64,000 nucleotides of DNA from positions 6,095,501-6,159,500 of the forward strand of contig CM026571.1 of NCBI GenBank assembly GCA_015143295.1. The letters run 5' to 3'. Source of the DNA: Tetracentron sinense. Taxonomy: Eukaryota > Streptophyta > Magnoliopsida > Trochodendrales > Trochodendraceae. A program made the translations under genes and the position numbers. Below the pieces are notes generated by a model that saw only the letters and a list, made by a program, of their open reading frames with translations, was not told where the DNA came from and did not search any database. Below are positions 45,901-58,125 of this stretch, piece by piece; the first letter of the stretch is position 1; each line of letters starts with the position of its first letter.

Positions 45901-46751
45901 TTTCTTAACTTCTAACTCTAGGAGAATTGGGGTGTGATTTGGGATGTGCACGAGGGATGCTGCGGGATACTTCTCATCTCAAATAGGACACACCAAAAAC
46001 CTGTCAATTCTACTTTAAATAGGGCGCCGATTGTAGATTAGACCAAGTAAATTTGGCTCTGGACAAGGGATAGTCTATCAAACCCTGGCGAAAGAAAAAC
46101 TCCCTAAAGTCCTTCATATGTTTAGTTACCCTACCCCCACTCGATTTTTCACTTGGGAAACGAACACAATTAAAATCTCCCCCCAAACACCAAGAGGCGT
46201 CCCATCTCTCCCGCACATTGTCTAGTTCCCCCCAAAAGTCGAGGGCCTCTGACTGACACGACGGACCATAAATACCAGAAAACACCCACTAAAAGGCCTC
46301 CTGAACCAATCTACAGAGGATGGAAAGAGAGAAATGGGGTGTGATCTGAAATGTGCCTAGGTAGGGCCATGAGGGATGCTGTGGGATACTTCTCATCTCA
46401 AATAGGGCATGCCAAAAAACGGTTAATTCTACTTCGAACAGGCGCTGATTGTAGATTAGACCAAGTAAATTTGGCTCTGGACAAGGGATAGTATATCAAA
46501 CCCTGGCAAAAAACAAACTCCCTAAAGTCCTCCGATTGACACGACGAACCATAAATACCAAAAAACACCAATTGAAAGGCCTCCTGAACCGATCTACAGA
46601 GGATGGAAAGAGAGAAAGCCCCAATCTTTTCATCCAAGACCTCCACCAAAGCTCCTTGTCCCATATGATGAGAATGCCCCCAACATGACTAAGGGAAGGC
46701 AAAGCTAGCCAGCTGGGGTTAGGGCCCCAACACTCCTCCACAATCTGTGAT
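42917..46751 (-). mobile_element. 5'-truncated L1-type LINE, minus strand, degenerate
   Basis: The 3' A-tail appears as poly-T at 42917-42930. Perfect 15-bp target duplications GCAACAAGGACCAAC lie at 42902-42916 and 46752-46766. Reading on minus from the right: AP-endonuclease pieces (WDKELW; LGGDFNC near 46160), a linker with WLKEGDNNTSYFH (45560-45740), reverse transcriptase (FRPISLISSVYKIISKVL near 45100; [19 protein letters not shown] catalytic motif at 44617-44631), and a zinc-binding C-terminal domain (SVDHLLLHCPF near 43400). ORF1 and the endonuclease start are missing, and many stops and frameshifts break the frame. Roughly 45935-46600 contains an internal tandem duplication of about 0.4 kb. 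Inactive copy. Confidence 0.92.
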
Positions 46752-47096
46752 GCAACAAGGACCAACCATTGCTGCCCCCAAATTAAAATCAATTTAAAGG
46801 GGTCATCAATTGACCTCATTTTGGTAGCAAGGATCAACCCTTTCATCCTAGACCTCCACCAGAGCTCCTTGTCCCATGTTATGAGAATGCCCCCAACATG
46901 ACTAAGGGAAGGCAAAGCTAGCCAGCTGGGGTTAGGGCCCCAACCCTCCTCCACAATCTGTGATGCAACAAGGACCAACCATTGCTGCCCCCAAATTAAA
47001 ATCAATTTAAAGGGGTCATCAATTGACCTCATTTTGGTAGCAAGGATCAACCCTTACTGTCCCAAATAGAAATTAAGCTAAAAGGGGTCATCAATT
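46671..47096. repeat. 213-bp tandem duplication across the LINE-satellite junction
   Basis: AGAATGCCCCCAACATGAC occurs at 46671 and 46884. Each copy holds the LINE 5' end, the 15-bp target duplication and the start of the resumed satellite, so this duplication happened after LINE insertion. Confidence 0.9.
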
Positions 47097-47300
47097 GACC
47101 CCATTGGGCAGTAAGGACAAACCCTTGCTGCCTCAAATTAAAATCAAGTCTTCAATTGACCCCATTGAGCAGCAAGGACAGACCCTTATTGCCCCAAATT
47201 ACAATCGAAGGGGTCATCAATCAATCCCATTTTAATAGCAAGGATCACTTGCTACCGCAAAATTAAATTAAATTAGAAGGAGTCATTACCTAATTCCGAG
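46767..47300. repeat. About 70-bp satellite-like array, right part
   Basis: Continuation of the 42536-42916 array after the LINE; about six units, more degenerate towards 47300. Confidence 0.82.
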
Positions 47301-48769
47301 AATACACAAATGGTTAACCTTGCTGCCTAGACCCTTTAGAACCAGAAGCCACCATCTGGCCTTTGGCACATTAACTAAAGATCACCACGTGGCTTATCTA
47401 GATGAGACCCCCAAAATTGGATTCTCATCCTACTGCCATTTGGCAAGCCTTGTAAGTGGGTACAATACCCACTTCTCTTTTAACTAAGAAAGGAAGTGTT
47501 AGAGGACAACCATCCCCTCTCCACCCACGTTTCTCAATAGAGGGAGGGATAGGGGAATAACTCCACTCTCCCACAAGGGATAGATGTCCTCTCTAAAAGA
47601 GAAGAGAAGACTTGGTTAGGGGGTAGTAGAAGAAATCCATAGAAAGGAAACAAGCTCCAAGTCAATTAAAAATACTCAAAAAATTCAAGAGATGGAAATT
47701 AATAGGTAGGCCTCATAATGCTACCTATCTCCCTCTTACCCTCCTCTTCTTCACATTTACTTTTGAAAGTCCTCCTAATGCCCCGTCAAAATGGGGATTG
47801 GGCGCACCCCCCATTCAATAAAATTTTATTTACTATCATTGCTTCCTCCTTAAAAAAAAATTTTGATCGATAATCAAGCAATCAATATAATAAAATTTTA
47901 TTTACTATCATTGCTCCCTCCTTCCTAAAAAGAGTTCACAAGCACATGAACCTAGAAAACAAAAATAGATAAGAAGAAACAAGCAAGCCTATCCCATATG
48001 GGGTCCCTATAACAGCCCCCCAACCCCCACTAAGCTAGCCAACAAACCAAGAACCCAAATCCAAACCCTCTCTCCTGTTCCGCTCTTTCCATATAGAACA
48101 AGCTATAGCCCCCGGTAACATCGACCAGACCAACCTCCTTGAGGTTCCTCCTTAATTAGAAGTGGTTACTCTCTCTCAAAGTGTGTAATTAAAAGCTTAG
48201 ATTTATCTAAGCTAGAAAAGATTTCCCCCACATGACCAGGGATATTTGACACTAGAATTCAAGTATCTATTCTATTGGAGACGATCAAAATTTGGTCATA
48301 CAAACACTTATAGGGAAAACAATATTCTGGAAAATTTGAAGAATTGGGGTTGCATAGCAAGACAAAATCAATTGTTTTTACAACCTCAGCACCAAGGCTA
48401 GTATTTAAGCCTAGTAGTTCTTTTTTGGACATGTGTTTGTTATGCGCCTCTTCTTGTTGTTGGAATTTTTCCAATTTTTGTGGTCTTATGCTAAAACAAT
48501 TTTAAAAAAAAAACCATTGGATTTGTTTTGGTGAATAAGATGGGCTCAATCTTGAGCCCATATTGGCAGTGGATATTTGGGCTTTATATTATGGATTCAC
48601 TTTGGCTAGTATGTCAATAGTTTTAGTCCAACATGGAAAGTATTTATTTCTTATACATTGATGTCATGGAAAGTATTTATTTCTTATAAAAAGATGTCCT
48701 AAAAGGATTCTGGTCCTGCGGGATTCAGCCATTACTCAAAGTGCATTAACAGCTTCCCTAAGCCATAAT
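47301..48769. other. Intergenic with LINE-tail-like fragment at about 47853-48230
   Basis: A 36-bp sequence AATAAAATTTTATTTACTAT...CTCCTT is directly repeated at about 47817 and 47891. After a T/A run, TTTTGATCGATAATCAAGCA resembles the 3' ends of minus-strand LINEs at 49989. No gene. Confidence 0.45.
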
Positions 48770-49450
48770 GGAACCCCCGAATCCACGGGCTAGCTTTTCC
48801 TCAAAGTTTAGAAGAGTTTCTTTGCTTTGATTAAGGGAAGAAGAGAGCCTTCTTAGGCTTTCAAAGAAGGCTCTCTTTGAAACTTAAAATCCAAAAGTTT
48901 TTTTTTTTTTTTGCCATAATAAAAAGGGGAAGCCTTTCTAGACGTTTTCTTGTTTACTTTCTAGCCTATACATGCTTTTATTTGGTTTTCAATTCCAAAC
49001 TTGAGCTCTTCTCTTCTGATTGAGACAAGGGAAAGAGGAAGTCTTTCTAGGCTTTTCCTCAAACCTAAATTCTAAAAGAGTTTTTTGCTTTGAATTGGGT
49101 CAGAAAGGAGCCTTCTTAGGCTTTTCTTCAAACCCAAAAGTCCAAAATCTCTCAGCTTTTTGGCTATTATAAAAAAGAGAAGCCTTTCTAGATTTTTTAT
49201 CTTTTATTTTATAGCCTATAAATGCATGCTTTTGTTTGATTTCTCTTCCAAATTGGCTCTTCTCTTTTTTTTTTAGACAAGGGAGAGCCTGCCTTTCTAA
49301 GCTTTTTCATCAAACCCAAAGTACAAAAAAGGTCTTGTTTCTTTATTGGAATATTCTTGGCAAAAGCTAGAGGGGAGTTTCTTTCTAGACTTTTTTCCCG
49401 TTACTCTCTTAACCTATCCATTTCTTTGATTGGTTTTCCCTCCCAATCTT
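48770..49450. repeat. Degenerate tandem repeat, about 210-235-bp period
   Basis: GCCTTTCTAGA(C)GTTTT...TAGCCTATACATGC recurs near 48931, 49166 and 49377, and CTTTTCCTCAAACC(T/C)AAA recurs before each. Three copies, strongly diverged. Confidence 0.75.
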
Positions 49451-50597
49451 AGTCTTAAGAAAACTCTTGGTTTTCCAAAGAAGGGTTAAGTAGAGATTAT
49501 TTTCCTAGTATGCATTATAGAAATCTCTTAGAGAAAGTGTTTAATCATGTCATTGCCTAAGCTAAAAAAGCATAAAAGGAAATGTAACTTTCTTACCCAA
49601 ATCACTTGTTTTCGTTGACTGAAAAGTCATTGTTATTTTGAAAAAACTGTTCTTTTATGGCAACCAATCACACCTCTTCATAATAGTTGGTGGCGACCCT
49701 AGACTCCCATGTTAATTCACTCAAATTAATGCGTGAATGGCCTTATTTCATACACCATGTGTTTGAAACCCCCTAGAAGTTGCTATGTTACACCTCACAA
49801 AAGGAGATTTAACCATATTATCTTATATAGATAAAGGAAAGGACAATAAATTGCTAAGATTCATCTTGTGTCTCTAATCCAAAAGCCTGGGAACCTTTTA
49901 GGGTTTGAGAGGCGAGGCCTGAGATTTTGGAGGTGAGTCACTCTAGTCTCAGTGTTTTGGTTGTGAGTTGTGTAAATGGTTTAAAAACTTTTTTTTTGAT
50001 CAGTAATCAAGCAAATTTATAAATAAGGAAAGCATAACAAATACAAAGGAGCAGATAGAGCATAGTTCATGAGGACATGAACCAATGCGTGGTACAACAA
50101 GAAGAGAAAACAGAAAACACCATGCTAGTCCCCAAATAGTGGCCTCAACGATACTACGAATCAGGCAAACAACATGCCTGGGCTCACCCCATTCCTGCCT
50201 TGCTGAGCCCCACTCCAACACCAAGGACCTGGTTCTAGCACAAATACGAGAAGGAGAGGATGTAGACCTGGTTCTACGAATCGGGCACACTTACCCTTTC
50301 ACATATATAAGTGCTCTCATCAACATAACTATTAACCATGACCAAAAGATGACTAACGAATCAAGTATTTATCGAACCAAGCACATTGTGCTCGAGCTCA
50401 GCTCGTTTATTAATAGAACTTGAAAATCATGTTCAATCTCAGTTCATTCATTAAATGAACGAGCTTTTAACGAGCCGTGCTCGAGCTATTCGCAAGCACC
50501 TTTGTCTGTTAACCATCCCTACTTTGTACTCTTTTAGATATTTTCTAACAAATCTTGCTTATATGCAAAGCATACAAGTAGAAAGGAAAATCTTTAA
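49451..50597. other. Intergenic with probable LINE 3' fragment at 49989-50290
   Basis: Poly-T at 49989-49997 followed by GATCAGTAATCAAGCAAATT suggests the tail of a short minus-strand LINE copy. No matching target duplication found. Confidence 0.4.
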
Positions 50598-50916
50598 GGC
50601 TCCGTTCTTTTAGTGGAACTTTTAAAAGTCCGAAACATTAATATTTTGGAGCAAGAGGCAAGTGTCTGGGAGGAGAGGGGAGAGAGTTTCTAACTCTTTT
50701 ACACAATGGTATCTTAAATTTATTGGGTTCAATTTAATTAGAAGTTCTACAATGATGGAACTTAAAACATCCAAAATTTTTGGGTAGAACTTGAAAGTTC
50801 CATATTTGTAAAACTTTTGCACTCTATGGAATAATTTAGTTCTAGACATTAAGTAAAATTATACATGATATTATGAAAGTTCTAGACTTTAAAAGTTCCA
50901 CCAAAAGAACGGACCC
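50598..50916. repeat. MITE family B, inverted relative to 3460-3775
   Basis: Ends GGCTCCGTTCTTTTAGTGGA and CCACCAAAAGAACGGACCC. The left 60 bp is close to the inverse of the right end of the 3460 copy, and the interior AAGTTCCA blocks are shared. Confidence 0.85.
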
Positions 50917-51373
50917 TGAAGGTTTCTACTGTCTGTGACTCTAACGACCGTTAAAGAAGATGGAGATAACATGTTCAATGGAAACGAACATTGGTTTAAA
51001 ATAGAAAATCGAGACATTGGATATATGGGTGATAGGTTATTTGATATATTATTGCTCATTTGGTTCAACTTGACATTGGTTATAGACAGGTCAAAATTGC
51101 ATCTAATTTCAAACTCTTAATTTGTTGATTAAGGGAATACACAGTATGAGTGAAGACCTCTTTTAAGTTTTTTGTTCCAGATACGTACCATAAGTGTCTT
51201 ATAGTTTCCCATCTTCTTCAACAATAAGATCAAAATCCGAAAACAAAGGCTTTTGAATCTCAGTAAGCATGACCAAAGTCTTGTTCCAAATATGTATTTG
51301 TTATTTTTAATCCATTCATACAGCTTTGCCTATTCTTTCCTACTAGAGGGGCTTGTATTCATTCCCCTCCTTC

Positions 51374-52644
51374 TGGTACGTGACTAGAGTTTTTAGGATT
51401 GGTTAGAGTTAGTGGTTGGTTAGAGTTAGGGGTTAGTTATAGGTAGTGGGTGATTATGAGAAGGAGTCTTCTCTATTTAAACATATCTTAAATTTGTAAT
51501 TGGGAATCTATCAATTAAATCAAAAGGAGAATTTCTCTTAAGGAGGTTTGTTACCCTTGAAGTAACTCAAGGCGGCCGGTTTCCCTCGAAGAAACTAGAA
51601 AGCAAATTACATTCACGATTTCTGTAAGGGGAAGGGTATGTTACATTGTTATGTGACTGGAGTTAGGGTTAGTTAGAGTTAGTTAGGATTGGTTAGGGTT
51701 AATGGTTGGTTAGAGTTAGGGGTTAGTTATAGGTCGTGGGTGGTTGTGAGGAGTCTTCTCTATTTAAACTTATCTTAAATCTGTAATTGGGAATCTATCA
51801 ATTAAATCAAAAGGAGAGTTTCTCTCAAGGAGGTTTGTTACCCTCGAAGTAACTCAAGAAGGCCGGTTTCCCTCGAAGAAACTAGAAAACACGTTACATT
51901 GGTATCAAGATCCAGGTCGATCCGTTTTCAAAGCATGGGCACTTATACTTGGAAGGAGATTCGAGAAGATTTTAGGGTTATTAATGATGATCTGAGAGTT
52001 ATGAATGAAAATTTTTCAGCCATCAAAACTGCATTTAAAACATTTATTACACTAGTAGAAGATGCAATCAAGAATGATGTGCAAGATGGAGTTGAAGATG
52101 CAGCAAAAGAAGGAGTCAAGAATGTTGTGCAAGATGAAATTGACGATGCAGCAAGAGGAGTCACGAATGTCACAAGATGAAGTTGAAGATGCAGTAAACA
52201 AATTTTCAAGTGTTCAAATTCAACCACAATCATCAATCAAAAATAAAGACAAATCGAGGTTGTGTTTTTTGATGGTGAAAATCATCGTACAAGGAAGCCC
52301 AACAATGGGGGATTTTTACTTAGGGATTTTTGTTTATGTAAAAAAAAAATCTAAATCTTGAGGACAAGATTTCTGTAAGGGGAAGGGTATGTTATGTGAC
52401 TGGAGTTAGGGTTAGTTAGAGTTGGAGTTAGGATTGGTTAGGGTTAGTGGTTGGTTAGAGTTAGGGGTTTGTTATAGGTAGTGGGTGGTTATAAGAAGGA
52501 GTCTTCTCTATTTAAACTTATCTTAAATCTGTAAGTGGGAATCTATCAATTAAATCAAAAGGAGAGTTTCTTTCAAGGAGGTTCGTTACTCGAAGTAACT
52601 CAAGGAGACCGGCTTCCCTCGAACAAACTAGAAAGCACATTGCA
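51374..52644 (+). mobile_element. Rearranged non-autonomous LTR element with three LTRs
   Basis: LTR copies at 51374-51611, 51647-51898 and 52390-52644 (238-255 bp, TGxTAxGTGACT start, TTACA or TTGCA end). A primer-binding-like site TTGGTATCAAGATCC follows LTR 2 (51899), and a purine tract GTAAGGGGAAGGG precedes LTR 3. The same tract alone separates LTRs 1 and 2. The whole unit is flanked by perfect 5-bp duplications CCTTC (51369-51373, 52645-52649). No polymerase genes; size class TRIM. Confidence 0.9.
51935..52180 (+). CDS. Short internal ORF of the LTR element, gag-like or unknown
   Basis: 81 codons starting just after the primer-binding site (MGTYTWKEIREDFRVIND). Predicted mostly helical, acidic, with repeated (E/D)DAAKEGVKN(V)VQDE-type units. 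Its position is that of gag, but no zinc knuckle or capsid motif is visible. It may be a fragment of gag or a chance frame over an internal repeat. Confidence 0.35.
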   Translation: MGTYTWKEIREDFRVINDDLRVMNENFSAIKTAFKTFITLVEDAIKNDVQDGVEDAAKEGVKNVVQDEIDDAARGVTNVTR

Positions 52645-52754
52645 CCTTCCATTGCACTCAGATTCTTAAAGGGCTTGTATTCACTCAGATTCTTAAAGGG
52701 GGGTGTTCGGGAATTATTCGTCTAGGGGAAAGTTCAGAAAAAAAAAATCTAATC

Positions 52755-53100
52755 TAGTCCTGCTAAACTTGCAGATATGTTCTCAGAAAATAACCCTAAA
52801 ATCCCTTGGAAGAAGAAAATAAGGCTACATACATACAAATCCGGAAAATATATAAAATTCCTTTTAAGGGCAATCAAGAATTATTCTGCTCAATTTGCAG
52901 AAATATTCCCAGAAAATCATTTTAAAATCCTTTAAAAATATAATAAAGCAACAAACAGAAAAGGCAAGGATATGAAATTCTTTCAAACATTATTCTGCTG
53001 AATTTGCAGAAATGATCCAAGAAAATAACCCTAAAATCACTCTTAAAAAATATATAAAGCTGCAAACAAAGAATCAGGCAAATATGTGAAATCTCTTGAA
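52755..53100. repeat. About 110-125-bp tandem triplicate
   Basis: GCT(A/C/G)AA(C/T)TTGCAGA(T/A)AT units start at 52762, 52888 and 52997, each followed by AGAAAATAACCCTAAAATC and an AAAGCTGCAAAC-like block. Confidence 0.8.
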
Positions 53101-55046
53101 GGGCTTATACTGGTCATAACAATAACAAATTCTTTCTCTGCAACTCCATAAGCAACCACTTCTAGTCTTCTGCTTTTCTCTTGAACTAGTTATTTTCAAC
53201 CCTAAATCATCTGAAGACAAAGAGATCAAATTTAATGGATTTCTTCGTAGTCTCACAAGTCAAAACACAAGATCATCTATTCTAAATGCACAATCTAGTC
53301 TGATTTTTTTTTCCTCTATTTGCTCCACGTCGACCATATGAAAGTACCCTTTTCTTCATTTATGAACTTCAATTCAACAAACCATATTTTACGATTTAAT
53401 GTCTCATAAAATTATCAAAATTCTCTAAAAAGGGAGAAAATCCTTCATGAGTTTCTCCTTGAGTTGTAAACAATACCCATTATCTGCTTATTGATTCATG
53501 TATTATTATCAAACCCGTTTTTGTTCTCTTATATTTTTAATTTCTTTCTGACATTTTTTTCCTTGATTAAATATCAATGAGAATCAATGAAAATCAGAAA
53601 AGGAAACAGAAATTTAAAGATGGTAGAAGGCAAACTCACATCCGGCCTAAATTAATCGATCTTCCTTGCTTGCTTCCGGAAATTTATGACCTTTAACTGT
53701 CGATCTTTCTTTCTGTTATTTCTCTTTTTTTGCCAATTGTTCTTCTCGTTTTTCCTGCGAATTTTCGTCTTCCCTTTTCCTTTGTTTTCAAAATAAGTCA
53801 AGATATTCTTCAATTTGGGCCTTCTGTATAAACGGTCATGGGTTCCAACGGTCAGTTTCTTTTCTTACAAAATACTCTTCATTAATCACATAATTACAAC
53901 AATAGCATATTACACCTGTTTCTAGGAAACGATATGCTACTTCGCACGCTAGAAAATTTCTGTATTCTGATCCTAGTGTATCTCTCCCATATAAATAGAG
54001 CCACCAAATCCAAAACACTGGTCCCTTCCATTTTGCTTGTTCTAAGCCATTCTATTAGTGGGTTGGAGTTATAGACAAGATTATGGGATTGAACAACCTG
54101 CACAATCATTCCTCAGTCCTTCTGTTCATATTCGATAAATATGGATAGTCCAAATCTAAGGATTTTATGTTTCGGGCATTACACGGGGTGTTTGCTAGTT
54201 CATTGTATAATATAACTATGACAACTAAAGATAAGGAAGAGTCTTTGAACTGCAAATTGGCATTAAATCTTCCAACAAAAAGCTACAAAAAAAAACCTAA
54301 TAAATAATTCCAAAACATATATCTTTCTAAGCTCTTACAGAGTACAAATAGTATGTATTATATACATATGGGCAGACTGGAGTTGGGATGTTTCAGGCCT
54401 TAATCCAGCCTAACCCAAAAATTGAAAAGCCTTAGTCCAAGCCTACCTATTGATTGAGTTTTGCATAACGAGTTGTTAGCTAGTTGGTTAGCGCCACTTT
54501 GGATTACGCACGCCACCCGACACAATATAAAAAGTGACATTCACATCTATCAATTCATTGGGAGGTTTGGTACAATGAAATTGGAATATGATCTCCGGTT
54601 TGACATTTGAGGTTATGACGTGTTTATGTTAAGGGAAAGTAGGGTTTGAGCATCTCATCCTAAAACGCCATTATTGGTATCAGATGCTAAACTACCTAAC
54701 ATGCCAGTTTTCATATCTCTAAGTGGAAACAGAAAGAAGTAAAGAACTTTTTTTGGAAAGAAAAACCAGGGTTAGGCGGACCCCTACCTGCAATACTAAA
54801 GGACAATTACATTCGTATATATTTACATCCTCGTTCATCATCATGAACTAGCTAGGTAGGAAAATCGGAAAATGGTCAGCATCTAGTCTTTACAAAGAAG
54901 TAAAGAACTTTGCTTCTCCAATAACATGTCAAAGATGACAGAAAACCTTTATAACACCGTTAAATCAGAGTTATCACAACCAAAAGCAATCATAAACATG
55001 TCATACTTCACAAAGGGGAAAACTATCGAATATTCTGATTAAACAG
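53101..55046. other. Intergenic, nothing supported
   Basis: AT-rich. Short frames on minus at 53836-54109 are not recognised. Confidence 0.4.
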
Positions 55047-55959
55047 CAGTGTGCTTGGACACAACATGTGAGCCATAAGATGACGTTTATTCTGTTTTGA
55101 TGCATTTGATGGATAAGTTGGGATGGAACTCACGACCTTCTCATTATAAGTTTCCACTGTTATGCAAATTAAAATGTTTCCACTCAAACCAAAAAGCATA
55201 AAACGGTAAAAGTGAAAGGCTAAGAGTTGCTAAGCAACTCCGACTTCCAAACTCTTACTATGATTGTGACATGTGTTGCTACTCTTTGGTACTATCTTTA
55301 AGATTGGTTAAAATCATAATTTCCTCTCTTTGAAAAAATTATTTTTCTTAACATATTAAAAGGGTAGCAATTACAATTACAAGTGTTACAGGAAGAAATT
55401 GAAGGTCTTGTGCTAGCACTCCTTAACAAGATAAAATTAAAAATTAAAAAAAGAGATCATGGGTCCATCTGGTAGCCGCTTAATGATAGCACTAATTCCA
55501 ACTTCATTTAACATAACAAGGCCACTACAAATCAACCCACTCTATAGATTTAGAAGATATAAGGCTTGTTTAGTTACAAAATTTAATATTTGTATGCCAA
55601 AATCTCATTAGGGTGCACGGTAAATAGAGATCATAAACTTTTCTACTTTGTCACTATAAACTTTTAGTCTCATAGGGTTTTATAAAAATGGTTAGACTTG
55701 GAGATTAATTATATATGAACAGTTGAACAGTCAACCGAAGCAACCCAAGATTTGTCTTGAGAAATGATAGTTTGGTAATTATGAGCCCAATATTTTTAAA
55801 CAATACTTGGGGAAAATTTTGGGTTGCTCCCGTTAATTCAATCTTTAGTCAGGATTGAGCAGTAATTTGCCCATAGTTATTCACTTATTCTCTAAGCCTT
55901 GAAGATTTGAGGAACCAAATCCTCAAAGGTTATAAATGGATTTGGGGAATTCGGTTATG

Positions 55960-56180
55960 CCCATGTCGCCACATGTCCTTTTGAAACCCTTAATTGTGGT
56001 TAAGATTCACTCACCCTCACCCAACCATCCTTGGATTTTAGAAAAAAATATTAAAATATTTTATTTAAAAAATTAATATTTTTTCTAAAAAACCAATAAT
56101 GAGTGGGTGAACCCTAGAGAGTGAATATTAATCATAGTTAAAAGGTGTCAAAAGGGACACATGGCGACCTTGGAGCATTA
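55960..56180. repeat. MITE family A copy
   Basis: GCCACATGTCC, AATTGTGGTTAAGATTCACT and ATCCTTGG on the left; GAGTGGGTGAACCCT, TAATCATAGTTAAAAGGTG and GACACATGGC on the right. Confidence 0.85.
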
Positions 56181-57654
56181 CCGGATTCAATCCGATTATA
56201 ACCGTAGAGGATTTGGTTCATGTTAGTCGTGTGAGACCGGATAACTGGATAAAAATTCCTCTCAGCCAGTTCTGGTAGAGGATTTAATACGTTACCTTGC
56301 TTTCTAAAAAACACAATACCCTTACATTTGAAAATGGGATGAATGCACCTATAAGAGGTGAACTCGTAGTCCACGCGTACTCCACGCTGCATAGAACCAA
56401 GTCCGATCGAAACCAAGAATAATATTGAGTGTGGAGGACACCTGGTGCCAGCAAATGTGGATCTCTTAGCCCCATACTGGGGAGAAGCTACATGGGACCC
56501 GGGAGGCTTTAGACGCCCGAACTTTTTGGATTTTTTTGCCATTGATATAAGGGCGTAAATGGAAACAAACTAAAACTTTAACAGTATTTGGTTTTAAAAA
56601 CTCCTAAACTAGTCAAGCAAGCAACCTTTCTCTAATGCTAAATGTGATAAATTAGAGACTCTCGAGAGACAAGGGGAATCAAAAGCTTTAACCCGTGACT
56701 TGAAAGAAAGAGAGGGATAGAAGGATAACTATGTAGGGTAAATGGATTAGGGTAGTGTGGAGCTTGAAGATATTTTATAAAGGTTTTACAGAAATTACAA
56801 TCATACCGTCACTTTTGCACCGATGAACTTGAAGGGACAATATCTCTTATTAAAACTTATATATACAAAATATTAGATGAGTGAGGGATGGGCTTAGGTC
56901 TTATCAGGCTAGGCCTAGCCTAACCACAATGGAAAAAAAAAAAAACTCTCTCTATTTTACAGGTTTTGGAGGGTCGGCCAGGTACCCTCATTAAAGGACC
57001 AAATTGATAGCCCTAGGGAGGGGGCTCTAGTCCTCCTCAACTTTTGATAGAAAAAAGAAACTATATTTATATTATATTATTTGATTTAAGAGGCATAGGC
57101 TTGGGCAGGGACAATTAAATCTCTTAAACTTGTAAAAATAAAAGCTAAATTTTTTTTTATAATATTTAATTTAAGAAAGCATAACCATGAACAATGGAAG
57201 CAGTTGTCCCTTAACTTAAAAATGTATTCTTTACAAACAGACACAAATAGATGAAATGACTCACAAACTTGGTCTTCTAAAAAAATCGGGGCCTATGGCC
57301 TGAACCCCACAACCTAGACCAAAAATATTTCATACTTGCATAATCATTCTGTACAAGCCCATCAATAATAATTATTAACATTGTTAGCCCTCCAACAAAA
57401 AATCCAGCCTCTGCCCTTGGCCTCATATTCAAGCTTCCACTCTAATTGCATTAGAGATGTGTCACTATTTTCCGTTATCTTTTAGAACCGAATTGAAATC
57501 ATAACTCCCTCTTCTCAAAACCTGTTGAGAGCAGTAATGACAGGTGTTACACCAACAATCACTATTTAGAAAAAGATTGAAATAAGCGTGTAGGGCTCCC
57601 ACTCCTCAAATGTGGAATTATGGATGACCTAAGTGTTTTTTTTTTTGGGGACCA

Positions 57655-57815
57655 TCTTCTACCGTGATTGCGATTGAACTCGGGATGGTTCTATTGTGCC
57701 CAGAAGTCAGCATGTGTTCCCTTTAACTCCAATGAACTATGGATAAGATTAACCAACTCTTAGGGTTAAACTATTTAATCTTAGATTTTGGATCAAAATA
57801 TTAACCATATTCTTT
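57655..57815. repeat. MITE family A, single arm
   Basis: CGTGATTGCGATTGAACTCG, CATGTGTTCCC, GATAAGATTAACCAACTC and TTTAATCTTAGATTTTGG: left arm only. The same truncation occurs at 60985, so it predates the 3.1-kb duplication. Confidence 0.7.
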
Positions 57816-58125
57816 TGGAAAGACTTATAAAGTCTTGACACTTTGCAAGTTTTGTCATTGGACAATATGAATTTTCTTTTGAGAAGTAGATATATTGTGT
57901 TTTTCATCTATTGGGTTGCAATCTCTGAAAGACTTACTTCAAATGCAGCAAATTGAATTATTTCAAATTTCATAAAAAAATTATTAAGACTTGAAATCTC
58001 ACGGTAAGAATTCATCTTATTAGAAACATGGTGAAAGTAACTCAAATTTCCTAACAAATAACAACTACCATGATTTGCACAAAATACCAAACTTTATAAA
58101 TCTCACCGAAAGAAGGGACCCTATA
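57815..58125. repeat. MITE family B-prime copy
   Basis: AGACTTATAAAGTCTTGACA to CTCACCGAAAGAAGGGACCC; matches the element at 13354-13591 in the TTAGAAACATGG and CTAACAA blocks. Confidence 0.65.

Noticed and set aside
50000..50423. Frames of 96 and 112 codons on opposite strands
   Set aside because: Next to a LINE-like poly-T tail with no recognisable LINE protein motif; not supportable as genes.
51395..51740. Telomere-like GGTTAGGG/GTTAG repeats
   Set aside because: They are irregular and lie inside LTRs of the rearranged element, recurring in each LTR. Not an interstitial telomere array.
56138..56542. 134-codon minus-strand frame
   Set aside because: It lies in the 3.1-kb duplicated repeat and is not kept open in the second copy at about 59720-60060, so coding is unlikely.
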